Shown: positions 44,685-56,859, counted from the first letter of the stretch. The stretch: DNA of 64,000 nucleotides from Nicotiana tabacum (GCF_000715075.1 NC_134082.1:187787948-187851947); one strand, 5' to 3'. Notes: generated by a model not told the origin, from the sequence alone. Numbers and translations are program-made.

Positions 44685-46496
44685 TTTTATATCAGTGTTT
44701 ACTATTTATTTTGTTTAGAAGTAAAACTGTCTAAGCTATTTTTATTTTTTTGAGTTCGATGTTCTTGATATTTTGTTATTAGAATTTGGTTTTGATTGAT
44801 TTAACAATTTTTAATGATTAAATTTATATCTAGTAATTAAGTACCTTATTTTGTCATTGTAGCTTATGCGTTTTTGATGATTTTTTTTATTTTTTTTAGT
44901 TTATTTTGTTCTAGCAAATGCTATGAATAGCCAAAGAGAATCGACGGTACCTATCTGCTTCGGCTTCTACGTTGTTTGTTCTTCCTTATTTGTATATACA
45001 CTACGGTATGTGTATTACTATGCATTATTACAAAATCAAATAAGATAAAATAATTAATGAACTATATCTATCATATTTTTTATGATAATAATAAATCTTT
45101 TTGCTATCTAATGAATGCAATAATCTTGTAATGTAGTATAAGTTTAAGATAAAAGAAGATACACTAATTTTGAAATTATTTACGGCAGAAACTTTTTATA
45201 ACGAAGCAAATATGGTTCAGTTCCTACATGAGATTTTTGGAAAAAAGCATTCATTGAATTCCTAACATAAATAAATCAGGACAACTTGCACTATGCTAAG
45301 ACTTGAATCGTTGTAACAAAAGTTTCTTAGCTCAATAATGACCAAAAAAAGACTTAAATCGTCGTTATTACATTACGCGGGGTGCTTTTTTGATGCACAA
45401 AGAAGTTTTACTCATGAATTTCAATTGGGAGAAAGCTGTGAACTTTCTAGTTTAAGGATTAAATTAATTATCTCACTAAAAAAAATTGAAACCCGAACCG
45501 AATCATAATATACGCCACATAAAGAAATTTTACTCGTGGATTTCATAGGGAGAAGACTGTGACCTTTTTGTGCTCTTCAATTTAAGGATTAAATTGGTCA
45601 TCTCAGCAAAGGGACTTAATATACGAATCGAAAATAATGTATACGTCAGTCAAATAAATATTACAGAGTGTTATGTGTTTTTGTCTTGGAATCATGAACA
45701 GAGGTGAGAAGCCGGCAGCAAATTAAAGGTAAAATAGTTCTCTCTCCCATCCATAATTAGTGACTTTTTGACCTTTTTATTTTAGTTTAAAATGAATAAT
45801 TTTTTTTTATATAACTAAGGAATTAACTTTGTTTTTTTTCAAAATTTATTCTTATTTACATATCCCAATGTATTAAAGTTAATAATATACAAAATTTTAA
45901 TTATGAGTAATTTAATTAAAATGCCTATTTTTTCTTGGAGCTGGTATTCTCTTAGAGGGTGTGCCAGAGATCAAAATGTCACTTATTATGGACAGAAGAG
46001 AGTAGTAATTGAAAGAAAAACATCATATCCAAATTTAAATTTTGTGAATTAAATAGATTTAACTAAATTACGTAAATCTGTAAAACATAACACTCCTGTA
46101 AATATTAGTAATAATATGATGTTGCACTTTTAAAATATCATAAAATGGAACCAGAATCGTATGAATTGGGATAGATTTGTGCTAATTAAATTACTAGGAA
46201 TAAACAAACAATGTTTTTTTTGCTTCAATCTCATTTTTTGGCGGTTTTAACTCTAAAAGTATTTATTTGTTTTTTTAAAATCTACGAAGTACATCTAAAC
46301 TGTATTTTAAAAATGTTTATAAAAGAAAAACACTCCCCTTTCCTTATTTGATATGGTTTATGTAAGAATACTTTTCCTAATCTGACATGATTTATGCAAA
46401 TTTATTTTGTAGCTGCTTGTCTACTTTTCATATTTATTTATTTTTTCGCCGTTTTGACTTCCTACTTCAACTAGGATACTAAAAACTCTAGTACTC
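44685..46496. other. Intergenic region between the SKP1-like copies
   Basis: The first ~50 bp are the shared 3' flank (gtgtttactatttattttgt). Then AT-rich sequence follows with an imperfect tandem duplication at about 45,392-45,650 (units sharing gaagttttactcatg/gaaattttactcgtg, and taaggattaaatt). From about 46,340 it matches the promoter of the upstream copy on both sides of its hAT insertion. No other gene seen. Confidence 0.5.
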
Positions 46497-46503
46497 TATA
46501 AAA
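46497..46503 (+). promoter_or_regulatory. TATA box of intact SKP1-like gene
   Basis: TATAAAA in gtactctataaaaacaaacc, 101 bp before the ATG at 46598. Spacing and flanks match the upstream copy, and the position fits a plant core promoter with a leader of about 70 nt. Confidence 0.75.
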
Positions 46504-46597
46504 ACAAACCAAAGCCCTTCAATTCCTCATGCATTGAAATCATTCAAAGCTCTCACAAGAAAACAAATACCCCACATTCAGATTTTTCACCTTCACA

Positions 46598-47053
46598 ATG
46601 TCTTCCAAAAAGCTCTTAGTCTTAAAGACAAGCGACGGCGAGGAATTCGAACTCGACGAGGCAGTGGCGGTGAGGTCGGAAGCCATCAAAAACATGGTGG
46701 AAGATGATTGTGCTTCAAATACCATCCCCCTACCTAATGTCGACAGCAAAACAATGGCCAAAGTGGTCGAATACTGGAAAAAACACTCCGAGAAGGGCGT
46801 CTCCGGGGACGAGTTGAAGGATTTTGACAAGAATTATGTGAAGGTGCTGAATTACACGGAGTTGTATCATCTAATTTTAGCTGCTAATTATCTTAATGAT
46901 AAGGAGCTATTGGATATATTGTGTCAAGAAACTGCTGATAGGATCAAAGGGAAAACGCCCGAGGAAATACGTAAAGCATTTAATATCAAGAATGATTTTA
47001 CCCCTGAAGAAGAGGAGCAAATCCGTCAAGAGAATGCTTGGGCCTTCGCTTGA
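46598..47053 (+). CDS. SKP1-like protein, intact tandem copy (151 aa)
   Basis: A single open frame from ATG (context acaatgtc) to TGA, without introns. Residues about 4-60 form the SKP1 POZ-like fold ([52 protein letters not shown]). Residues about 75-151 are the SKP1 C-terminal domain that, by family knowledge, holds the F-box-binding helices ([56 protein letters not shown]). Length is near the usual 150-170 of plant SKP1/ASK proteins, and the CUL1-facing N-terminal part is present. In SCF ubiquitin ligases SKP1 bridges CUL1 and an F-box protein. Many plant SKP1-like genes form fast-evolving tandem families with limited, often reproductive, expression; whether this one is expressed cannot be seen. 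TATA box and duplicated upstream region are present. Confidence 0.9.
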   Translation: MSSKKLLVLKTSDGEEFELDEAVAVRSEAIKNMVEDDCASNTIPLPNVDSKTMAKVVEYWKKHSEKGVSGDELKDFDKNYVKVLNYTELYHLILAANYLNDKELLDILCQETADRIKGKTPEEIRKAFNIKNDFTPEEEEQIRQENAWAFA

Positions 47054-47209
47054 TTTTATAACAGTGTTTACTATTTATTTTGTTTAGAAGTAAAACTGTC
47101 TAGGTATCTCCTATTTTTTGTGTTCTTTTTTCTTTTTTGAGTTCGATGTTCTTAATATTTTGTTATATTAGAATTTGTTTGGTTTTGAAATATATATATA
47201 TATATTACA

Positions 47210-48108
47210 TTAAAATCCCTTAATTTATGCCAGAATCTCCATCTTCTCTCTTCCCACCATTGCCGACAACTTTATATTATTAAAAAATCGTCAATTGTAT
47301 AGTTATTTTGCTGGGAGACTGGACAACACTGAAAATGAAGAAATATTCAGGAATTGTATGATAACTGTATCATAATTGTATTTGAATTATATCAGATACA
47401 TCAATACCTAAACCATAATTGTATCATACTTGTATCATACTTGTATCACAATTGTATCTACCTTGTATCTGATACATTAATATCCAAAATAATACTTGAT
47501 ACAATATTAATATATTAATATACAATTATCATATATTTGTGATACAAATTATAAAATTTGTCACGAACTCACAATTGCTCCTAACAATATACAATTATCA
47601 TACATTAATACAATTCCCGCAACAATTATGATACATTCGCGATACATTCTGAATAATTGTGATACAATTATGATCTTCATCTTCTTTAATTTTCAATCAC
47701 AACTCTACACTAAAAATATAATATAATCGTATCATAATTGTATCAATATTATATCGAATATTGTTTTGGGTATTGATATATCATATACAAGTCACATACA
47801 ATAAAGATTTTAGAAAGAAGGAAAACAAGATTTAAAACTTATCCACAACTTAATTCTATATCAATATTCCGAATTTCATATGTATTGTATCAATAAAAAA
47901 TAGATATTTTGGGTGATCAGTAAGAAAGAGAGAAATTGGATTCGGAATTTTGGGGGAGGGGGGGGGGGGGTTATAAAAATACAACAGAGATTTTGAGTGA
48001 TTATTAAGAAAGAGAGAAAAAAGAAACAGAATCTTAAATGTATAGGGGTTATTGGAAATGAGGGGGTGGGTGTCGTGTAACTGACATGCTAAAATTAAGG
48101 GATCTTAA
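47210..48108. mobile_element. Candidate non-autonomous DNA transposon rich in tgtatca/tgatacaa words
   Basis: The ends are inverted: left ttaaaatcccttaatttatg and the complement of the right, ttaagatcccttaattttag, agree at 17 of 20 positions. The shared TTAA (or TAA) at each edge could be the target duplication. Inside, from about 47,350 to 47,790, are dozens of words such as tgtatcataattgtat and gatacaattatgatac on both strands. A G-rich run (gggggaggggggggggggg) lies at about 47,951-47,970, and a short direct repeat with gtaagaaagagagaaa lies on either side of it. No transposase frame. The class is not certain. Confidence 0.5.
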
Positions 48109-49014
48109 ATTGTTGTTATTTTTTATGGTTTTGTATATAACTTATAAATATAGTTATACAAAGTAATTAATAAAGAACCTAAATAAAGGTGATAAATAGG
48201 TTTCGAGGGAGTATAGCTAGATAAAAATCCCTATAGATTTTGTGGAGTATCATTAATGGTGTAAATATTTGGGAATCTTACGGAAATGTACCAAATAAAT
48301 CCTAACTGCATTGTCAAAAAGTACTTTGCAACTCAGCTTCATCCTAAGTTTATAACTAATCGTCATATTCTTCAAAAGGTTAACGTTAGCTGCTCCTTTG
48401 TACCCATTTTTCAAACTTCATGAAACTTACTTTTTGTTTTAATAATTGTAGTATATGTCATGAGAAGCATAAATAGAAACCGAGAGATAATAATCTATTT
48501 TAACTGGGTGGGTAGAGGGCAGTTATCGTTGGAAATTTTTTCTTTACGTTTTGTAAAAGAGGAGCAATCATAACTTCAAAGAAATTAAATTACATGATCA
48601 AAAAATTAATTTAAGTAGAGTTTTCAGAAAACCATAGTCAATACGTCTAATTCTTGGTATAAATTCGACCACGACTTCACAAGATTTTCCCAATTCTAAA
48701 TACTTAATTTAAGAACTAGATAAAATATACTGGAGATGTCAATTTTTGACTGAAAAACCAATGCATATTGTGTATCAATGGAATGATGAAGCGTGTAGTT
48801 TAGTTAAGATTCTTGTGGTTATTTTGGAATTAAATATATTTCACCTACCCAATTCATTTGAACCCCATTTCTTCATCAAATTAGGGCAATTCCCATTTTT
48901 CTTCCTCCTCAAAATTGATTCCTCCTTCCAGGTTGTAATTATTTTGTTTTATTCCTCTTCTAAACTTGCTTTTGCTTATAAAAGCTATTATTTTTTGGAA
49001 AACACAAGCCCGCC
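48109..49014. other. Noncoding region, possible promoter of GRF-type gene
   Basis: AT-rich sequence without a recognised gene. A cttataaaagc box near 48,976 lies about 40 bp before the ATG of the GRF-type remnant and may be its old TATA box. Confidence 0.4.
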
Positions 49015-49432
49015 ATGTCTGAGAATTCAATTGCTTCTGATTCGTCTCGTCAATGTGATTGCGGGTTGATTGCTAATCATTGGACGTAGATTCTACTAAT
49101 GTCCTCGTTTTGATGAAGAATCGTCATGTGGTCTTTGGGAATGACGCGACCAAAATATGCCACCACATGTGATAATGGTGATAAGCAACTTGAATAACCC
49201 ATTGAAATGTGTAGAAGTAGAAAGGAGTTATTTGAAGAAGATGGTGGCTGACTTAGAGGATGTTGTTTGTCAAGAAAAGGTGAAACTGAAGAACATTGTG
49301 GCAGAAAGGGAGGTCATTAACTCAACCAATTTAGTGGCTGTGTCTACGATGGAGGATAAATTACGAAGGATGAAGATTTTTGTTGTTATTTTGTGGGTTG
49401 TCTTTATTCCAATTTTAGTGGCTAGGAGTTAG
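49015..49432 (+). pseudogene. Decayed GRF-type zinc-finger protein gene
   Basis: From ATG at 49015 the frame reads SENSIASDSSRQCDCGLIAN and then a stop at 49087. The CxCG start of a GRF zinc finger is visible, and a PRFDEESSCGLW-like stretch in a shifted frame (about 49,108-49,140) resembles its second half. Farther on a coiled-coil-like part (LKKMVADLEDVVCQEKVKLK) and a C-terminal hydrophobic segment (MKIFVVILWVVFIPILVARS, ending 49432) give the usual layout of short plant proteins with a GRF finger, coiled coil and membrane anchor. Such genes are abundant in plants and often carried by transposons. At least one stop and frame changes make this copy inactive. Confidence 0.6.
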
Positions 49433-50099
49433 TGATGTTTTTTTTTGTTGTCAAGAGCAATGTAATGGTCCCTTTGGTTCTTTGATGATCATGTTTGTTT
49501 CAGTTTCATGTGTTTTCAATGAATTTAAGTTATTTTGTTCAAGTTAAAATGTACTTGAAATGTTCTTACAAGGAAACTGCTCATCTATTAATAGTATCAT
49601 TTATCCTAACAAGAGAAATGGCAATAAAGTTGGCACAAAAGAACGCTCGAATATGGAGTTTAATAAAAGATGCAAACATACATTGTTGCTGGAATATTTA
49701 CCTAACATAGCTATTAGATAAGTAAATGTGAGCCAAAAACTTACACCAATCTCACAAAATTTACTTGTCTATTAACATAGAAGTGAGTTATTTGTCTACT
49801 ATAATCATCACAAAAATAAATTGTCAATGACAGTCATCCCAAATAACTTGTTACTTTACTTCCCCTTTCCCTTTCTAGTTTGAAGCTTTCGAGTTTTTTT
49901 TCTCCTTCACACCCAGTAACTAAGTTCGGGTCATTGCTTGCTTGCCTTTCCAAGTAGTCCTTATTGGGGAATATGACAGATTTGTTGGTTGTGAGTTACC
50001 AGTGTGATCTACTGTAAAGTTTATCTTCCTTGTCCCAGTATTTTGCTGTTTATTCTTCAGTTGAAGCCTTGTCATAATCTCAGAGACAATTTAGTCCTT
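49433..50099. other. Noncoding region between GRF-type remnant and MULE remnant
   Basis: AT-rich, no gene recognised. The right part (from about 49,950) may be decayed 3' sequence of the MULE transposase. Confidence 0.4.
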
Positions 50100-50721
50100 A
50101 ATACTGGGTCAGGTTCAGTCCCAAAGTCTGAATCAATTAGTCTTCTTGGAGTATACTTGATTCTTTTTTGACTTGGTTGTTGAGAAACATCATTAGCTTG
50201 CTTAGTGGAAGTTGACTGGACTGAGAAATATCATATTGTTGTTGAGTTTCTTACTGGTTGGACTGAGTAGTCACAGTATATTGCTGAATTGCCTGCTGAC
50301 TGGACTGAGTAGTCTGAGTGTACTGTTTAGTTATCTGCTAACTGGATTGAGTAGTTTGAGTGGACTATTGAGTTCCTAACTGAGGTATAAACCCCAGATT
50401 AGGGATCATAATAAACTCATATGGTTCATTGGGTTTTTGCCCTGGATGAGGTATCCCTTGTAGTTGCATAAGGTGAAATAAATTGGTCAGCGTCTTTAAA
50501 CAAGCAGAAATAATAAAATAACTAATTTTAGATGTCTTTAACTTCATTGGACTTCTTCTTTGATGGTGATTTTTTTTATCCACAGTAACCACAGTGCATT
50601 TGAAGGCCTTTCCTAGAATGCTTCTTTTGAATACCACTAGTGAATCCTTGTCTTTGGATCAAGTTTCTTGTAATTGAAGGCTCTGATAGTATGAGGACAT
50701 GGAATGCCAAACAAGTCTCAT
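50100..50721 (-). pseudogene. C-terminal part of a MULE (MuDR-type) transposase, interrupted by element D
   Basis: The minus strand from 50,721 reads DLFGIPCPHTIRAFNYKKLD, then PKTRIH, stop, WYSKEAF: the CPH end of a SWIM zinc finger. A stop (TGG to TGA) stands just before it. After a frame change comes a zinc knuckle, KGLQMHCGYCG then NHHQRR (about 50,560-50,605), with later residues of the CCHC set altered. A possible intron follows, then a Gln/Thr-rich tail (HPGQKPNEPYEFIMIPNLGF and repeats of TQTTQS). This is the C-terminal layout of MuDR-type transposases. The N-terminal and catalytic parts should lie right of element D, outside the window. Confidence 0.7.
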
Positions 50722-53446
50722 TGTCACACCTCCTTTTTCACCTACACCCCGGAAAAGGGTATATGTAAAGGGAGTTTTTCCAATTAGAGGGCAATCGAAA
50801 CAAGATTCGTTTATTTAAAGATACAGAGTCTCCACTTGGGAGATTTATGGTGTCCCAAGTCACCGGTGAATCCCGAATCGAGGAAAAGATTGACTCTGTA
50901 TTACAGTTCGCGAACCAGAAATCTGAGTAAGGAATTCTGTTAACCCGGGAGAAGGTGTTAGGCATTCCCGAGTTCCGTGGTTCTAGCACGGTCGCTCAAC
51001 TGTTATATTTGGCTTAAATTATCTGATTTTAACAATTATGAACCTATGTGCAAATTTTAACCTTAACCGCTTTTATTCATTTTTAAAGAAAATTGCAACG
51101 TCATTAAAACAAGTCTTGAACCACGTCACATAAATGCACCCGTGGTTTTTGGACATACTTTAACATTGTTGGGATTTGGATTTGGGTCACATAAATGTAC
51201 ACCCGACTTTAATTAAAAGGACGTGACTAGTTCATCAAAGAACGTAAAGGGATTCCTACTTATGTTATGCCAAAGCTTAAACTAATAATTTAATAAAAAA
51301 ATAAACTGGTAGCAGACCCCCCACATTTGATTGTGGAAAGGCCGAGTTAGTCAAAAACCCACGTCTGGTTGCCCATTACTGCAGGCTCAACGTGTGAAAT
51401 AACTGGGCTCAACTTGAAGCCCAGTTTGGCAACCTAATTGTGGAAGGGGAAGACCATCGAAATTAGGCCAATGATGTCATCCCAATACACGACCCAACAA
51501 ATATGTTTGAAGCAAATTGCATCATTAAAGAAATTCTGGGATTGAACAAATACTGATAATCTTTGAATCAAATGCAAAAAACATTTTTATGCTAACATAG
51601 GTTCCAAAATGAAGATACAATCCTAGTTGCAACAACACACCTTTACACAAATTATTCACCAATTAACAAAACTCAAAGGTCTCTTCCCCCTAGTTTATAT
51701 TAAATTCTGATTCAAGCATAACATATTTAAAACATACCACATGTCATGGAAACTTGTCAAAGAAAAACTAAATATGAAAGGTTAATCTGAATCTGAAAAT
51801 TTCAAGTCAAAAACCAAGCTCAAACCCCATTCAAAAACCATTTTAAGATAAAAAAAATACTCATACATGAGCAACAACAGAACTGAAGGACAACTCTAAA
51901 ACCATTGTGCTGTATTTCAAACTATATAGGAACAGATCTAAAATGGACAGTAGGAAATAAACCCAAACCAAGCTTACTCGACCGACCACATGAAGGGTCT
52001 AAACTTGTAATTTGAACCACAACCATGAAACGTACATCCAAATCATCCGATCTTAACTAATTAATTAAGGATCATAATCTTCAATTAACACATGATTATA
52101 CGAGGTTTACAACATTCCTGAATCACCTATATTCAAAATAAGTTCACCCAACATTTAAATCAAATATACATCTAGGAATGAAATATCCAAAATAAACTAG
52201 ACTGAAAGCATGAACAATAAAATGACAACATTGAGCAGAAATTACAACAAGAACTTAATGTTTTTCCTTTAAACTCCAGCTCGGTTCACAGATCTTTACA
52301 CAAACTTAATCAGGCTTCATTTCCAACATAGTTTCAAGAGAATACCTGGTATGTAGAACAGAAAAATGGGGTAAGCAATCAGCAAAATACAGCAGCAGAA
52401 AGCCCAACACAGTAGCTTCAACACCTCAATCCAGAATCCCAGCAACACGGAGAAAACCAGTAAAAATGGAGAAGAAAAATAGTCCGGAAATCTCTCTTTA
52501 TTTTCTCTTTATAGATTTGAACTCTCTTTGGTGTTCTTCCGCTCTCAATATTTCAGAAAATTTGGTTCTATCTTTTTTTACTCTCTCCAAAATAAATTCT
52601 GCCTCTGTATATCCAGTGTATCCAGAGTGTATATCAAATGTATACCACTCTCTCCGCCCCCTTCTTTTTTTCTTCTCCTCTATTTTTTCCTCTTTTTTTG
52701 AACCCCCTTCTTCCTAAATTTTATGTTCTATTTATAGCAAAATTTTCGAAATTTTTCAGATTTGTTTTTTATTACTTTTTATTTTTTAATTAAAAGAAAT
52801 CCCACTTACAAATTGCTTTTATTTTTTTAGAAAAAGAAATCCCACCTTTATTTACTTTTATTTTTAAGATTCCAACTTTAATTACTTTTATCTTATTTAA
52901 AATCCCACTTTTTATTTTTTTAAAAGAGAATCTCACTTTATTTAACTTTTCTTTAAAAAAACAAATCACTTTCTTTTCCTTTTTCTTTTAAAAATAATAC
53001 TTTCATTTACTTTAAATTTTTTAAATTTTCAGATACTTTTATATTTATTTTTTAATTCCAACCTTCTTTTACTTTTTAATTTTTTAAAATTTCCACAAAA
53101 CCTTTTTTTTAATATTCTACATTCTTTTACTTTAAAAAAAAAGAGAATTCCACCTATTTTTACTTTTATTTTGTTTTATTCAATACTTCTCTTTTTCTTA
53201 GTTTTTAAATCATTCCCGAAATATTTTTTAAAAAAATAATATTTTCGGATTGTTTTTTATATAAAAAAACAAAAAAAAAATAAAAAATATTAATAGTGAT
53301 AATTCACCTTTTAAACTTTTTTTGTATTTTTATCTTATAATAAAAAGTGTAATAAAGCTAAAATAATAGTAGGTTAAAATCCCCTAAAATATTTACATAA
53401 AAGAAGTGATAAAAAATTAAATGTTGTCAAAAATTAGGTGCTTACA
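50722..53446 (-). mobile_element. 3' LTR of element D (2,725 bp)
   Basis: On the minus strand it reads TGTAAGCACCTAATTTTTGA...AGGAGGTGTGACA, with the polypurine tract directly before it (53447-53460). The U5-side block (gttaggcattcccgagttcc at about 50,960) is shared with the LTR of element 1. It contains a conspicuous T-rich zone with repeated 'aatcccacttta' words (52,790-53,170). Open frames inside it are not genes. Confidence 0.9.
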
Positions 53447-53460
53447 GTTGCACCTCTTTG
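53447..53460 (-). other. Polypurine tract of element D
   Basis: The minus strand reads caaagaggtgcaac immediately before the LTR start TGTAAGCACC, closely like aaagaggggcaac in element 1. Confidence 0.8.
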
Positions 53461-53584
53461 CTCGAAAACACGAAGAGCTTTCGGGCAAAGATAAAGTGAA
53501 CAATACGACAAATTTTTGATCATATTGTTATTCAAAAGAGGAAGAAAATAAAAAGGAAAGGCGCAACCGAGTCCTGGTTTTGGA

Positions 53585-53632
53585 CAGCCTACATATCCCT
53601 AGTTATAAAGGAATCAGGTCACGTGTAGTTCA
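53585..53632 (-). other. Conserved Tat-element 3' motif
   Basis: The minus strand carries actacacgtgacctgattcc followed by tttataactagggatatg and taggc. The same motif is in element 1 at 2537-2585 (actacacatggcctgattcc, then tttatagccaaggatatg, taggc), and a weaker copy is in D at 56,581-56,633. Conservation between elements whose surrounding repeats differ suggests a cis-acting role. Confidence 0.6.
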
Positions 53633-53924
53633 GAAAGTTTTGGTAGCTGGGACTACCATGAAGCTGCGGTTTTGTTGTTACTGCTGCTGCTGCTGCTGCT
53701 GCTGATACTGCCTACTGACCTCCTTATTACACCATGAAAAAAATGAAGAAGCTAGACTAAGCTATAATCTATGCTTTACAAAGATTTATTTCCAAACTTG
53801 ATCTTGTGACTGATGTTGCCTTGTCGATTTGTGTTTCCTCCGCTGTTTCTTTACTTCTGGCTCGACTTGTGGTCTTCCTTCTGATTTCTGCTGGGGATTT
53901 TTGTTGTAATCCTCCGCTTTACTG

Positions 53925-54960
53925 ACTTCAAACTTCAATGTATTCCTCTGTTATATGGGCGGGCTCCCGACTTCAAAACTTGAAACGTAAAGACTGAAAT
54001 GTATTGCTCTGTTATATGGGCGGGCTCCCAACTTCAAAACTTGAAATGTAAAGACTGAAATGTATTCCTCTGTTATACGGGCGGGCTCCCAACTTCAAGA
54101 CTGGAAAATAAAACGTCATTCCTCTCTTCAGGCGGGCTCCTGACTTCAATAACAACTTAAAAATAAAACGCCATTCCTCTCTTCAGGCGGGCTCCTGATT
54201 TCAACAACAACTTAGAAAATAAAACGTCATTCCTCTCTTCAGGCGGGATCCTGACTTCAACCAACAACTTAGAAAATAAAACGCCATTCCTCTCTTCAGG
54301 CGGGTTCCTAACTTCAACAACAACTTAAAAATATAACGCCATTCCGATCTCCAGGCGGGCTCCTGAATTCAACAACAACTTAGAACTGCATTCGTATTGC
54401 CATTGTTCCCCCCTTGCCTCCGGCTCCTGACTTCAACAACAACTTAAAAGTAAAACGTCATTCCTCTTTTCAGGCGGGCTCCTGACTTCGACTATAACTT
54501 AAAAATATAACACCTACATTCTCTAGGCGGGCTCCTGACTTCAACTACTTTTTAAAATATAACACCTCCATTCTCCAATCAGGCTCCTGACTTCAACTGT
54601 TTCTTAAAATATAACACCTCCATTCTCCAGGCGGGCTCCTGACTTCAACTGTTTCTTAAAATATAACACCTCCATTCTCCAGGCGGGCTCCTGACTTCTT
54701 AAAATATAACACCTCCATTCTCCAGGCGGGCTCCTGACTTCAACTGTTTCTTAAAATATAAAACCTCCATTCTCCAGGCGGGCTCCTGACTTCAACTGTT
54801 TCTTAAAATATAACACCTCCATTCTCCAGGCGGGCTCCTGACTTCAACTGTTTCTTAAAATATAACACCTCCATTCTCCAGGCGGCTCCTGACTTCAATT
54901 GTTTCTTAAAATATAACACATCCATTCTCCAGGCGGGCTCCTGACTTCAACTACAACTTA
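53925..54960 (-). repeat. Minisatellite in 3' region of element D (52-63-bp units)
   Basis: About 17 copies of a unit with 'caggcgggctcctgacttca'. Left copies (53,940-54,120) use tctgttatatgggcgggctc; middle copies carry aacaacaacttaaaaataaa; right copies (54,520-54,940) are nearly identical at 52 bp, with actgtttcttaaaatataac and acctccattctc. The gradient points to amplification at the right side. Position matches the array in element 1, but the unit differs apart from a shared caggcg core. Confidence 0.9.
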
Positions 54961-56859
54961 AAGAAAAGGCGTTCCTTTGTCGTTGTTCCTTCCTACCTCT
55001 TGAACCATTTTCCTTCTAACTTGAATTATCTTCTTTCAGAACTGCTTCCCTCAAAACTAGTGTTTCATTCATCTGAAAACTACTGAGGATAACACTGGTG
55101 TTTCATTAAAAAATATGTTATTTTCCTCCTTCCAAGACTATTTCCCTTAAAGCTAGTGTTTTCCTTCCTCTGGAACTACTTCTCTTAAGACTTGTGTTAT
55201 CTTCCTCCCAAAATTGCTTTCTTTAAAACTTGTTTTGTCTTTTCCCGAAAATTGCTGGGGATACCGCCTTTCAACAAACTTGTGTTAGACTTCCAAAAAA
55301 ATTTCGAAATGAAAGAAAATTTTCTACCCCAGTTTGACAATCTTTCTTGTGGCATGTCTTTCCATCATCAATAACATTTCCTGTCCCTACTTCAAATCAA
55401 AGAAAATTTGTTAGTTTAAAACGTGGGGGACGTTCCTGCTGGGGATGGTTTTCCCCTTTTCTTTTTCCCATGCTCTGCGTTGTTCGACCATCTTGAAACT
55501 TGGCCGATAACTTTCAACCTTCTTGATGCTTCTGTTATTTGCCAACTTCTCAACCGTTGTTTTCTACTTTTACTCCATACTTTCCACGACATCGTAGAGC
55601 AATCCATCATTTGGTCTTATAATGATGTCTTTCTTGTCTCGTCACATTATCTTCGGCCTGTCTTATCCCCATTTACCTTGTCCCATGTTGACGACTGGTA
55701 GTTGGCCTTGAAAATCCTTCTTAAAAACAAACTACTATAAAAATCTTTAACCAAAAGAAATGAAAGATGATGACTTCAAAAGATAAAAAGAAAAATCTTC
55801 CTAAAGAATTGTTTGAAGAGAAAAAGGAAGAGGACTTATCTGAATGGTATAATCGATCTCAATGATCATGTCGTGCATTTCGGTTTAATCAACCCAGTCT
55901 ATTATATCACTCAATCTTTCTGATGACCTTACTTTGCATTTAAAAAGGTCCCGCCACCCAACTCTTTTGCTGAATCAACATCTTTGTTCTGCTTGATGCC
56001 TCAACGGATCATTTCTATCAACCTTACCTCGTTTGCCCACTTTCAATTCCTTGTCGCTTTATAGTGCCTTTCGAGGGGTTTTCACTAATAATACTCTCTC
56101 GTTTCTCTCAACTCCCGTCTCCCTATGGTGCCTATGAAGGTTTTCACCGATAAGACTCTCTCATTTTATTTCTCTCAACTTCCGTCACCTTATGCTGCCT
56201 GTGAAGGTTTTCACCGATAAGACTCTCTCATTTTATTTCTTTTCAGCTGGGGATTGGGGTGTTACTGATAAGATTCTCTCATTTCATTTCCTTTCTGCTG
56301 GGGATTCTCTCATTTCATTTCTTTTCTGTTGGGGACCGGAGTGTTACTCCAGACTTCCATTTGCCCGACTTGGCACTTCTCGGATACTGATCGGGAGGTC
56401 TTTTGGACATCAATATGGGTTTCTGGTGTTTGGCTAAAGAAAAATTTAAAATAATTTTGATGGGTAAAACATTACAACTTTTGGAATCAACTTTCTTTCC
56501 CAAAATTATAAATACAACTTCTGCCCCAGTTTTTCTTGCTTGGGGATTTTTGATTCTTATTACACTATGACCGAGCCGTGAGGCGCCTACGTATCCTTTT
56601 TGAGGAATTAGGTCAAACGTAGTTCCTAATTCCTTTGTTTTTCTTGTGACTTTTCTTTTGTCTTTATTATCATTATTTTTCTTTTCTCCCTTTTCCATTT
56701 TCATTACTGATTCCCAAAAGAGGGGTATGACAGAATAAATAAGGCTCAAAAGGGGAAGCAAAGGTTGAAGTGTTTGTATGGAAGAACAAATTGCCTCCAT
56801 CATTTCATTCTCCGATACCATGCCAAATGCAAACAAATAACAATTACAATTTTAAGAAA
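54961..56859 (-). other. 3' untranslated region of element D before the repeats
   Basis: Noncoding in every frame that could match a known family. It holds degenerate repeats with tctcatttcatttcttttct and gataagactctctcatttta (56,040-56,340) and a second copy of the conserved motif (56,581-56,633). The open frames at 55,416-55,701 and 56,315-56,836 are not recognised. Confidence 0.55.

Noticed and set aside
46540..46830. 96-codon minus-strand frame opposite the SKP1-like gene
   Set aside because: Antisense shadow of the intact SKP1-like coding sequence.
48746..49069. 107-codon frame before the GRF-type remnant
   Set aside because: AT-rich upstream sequence with hydrophobic runs; it overlaps the probable promoter and matches nothing.
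55416..56437. Several frames in the 3' region of element D
   Set aside because: No motif, composition like the surrounding noncoding repeats, and inside the untranslated part of the element.
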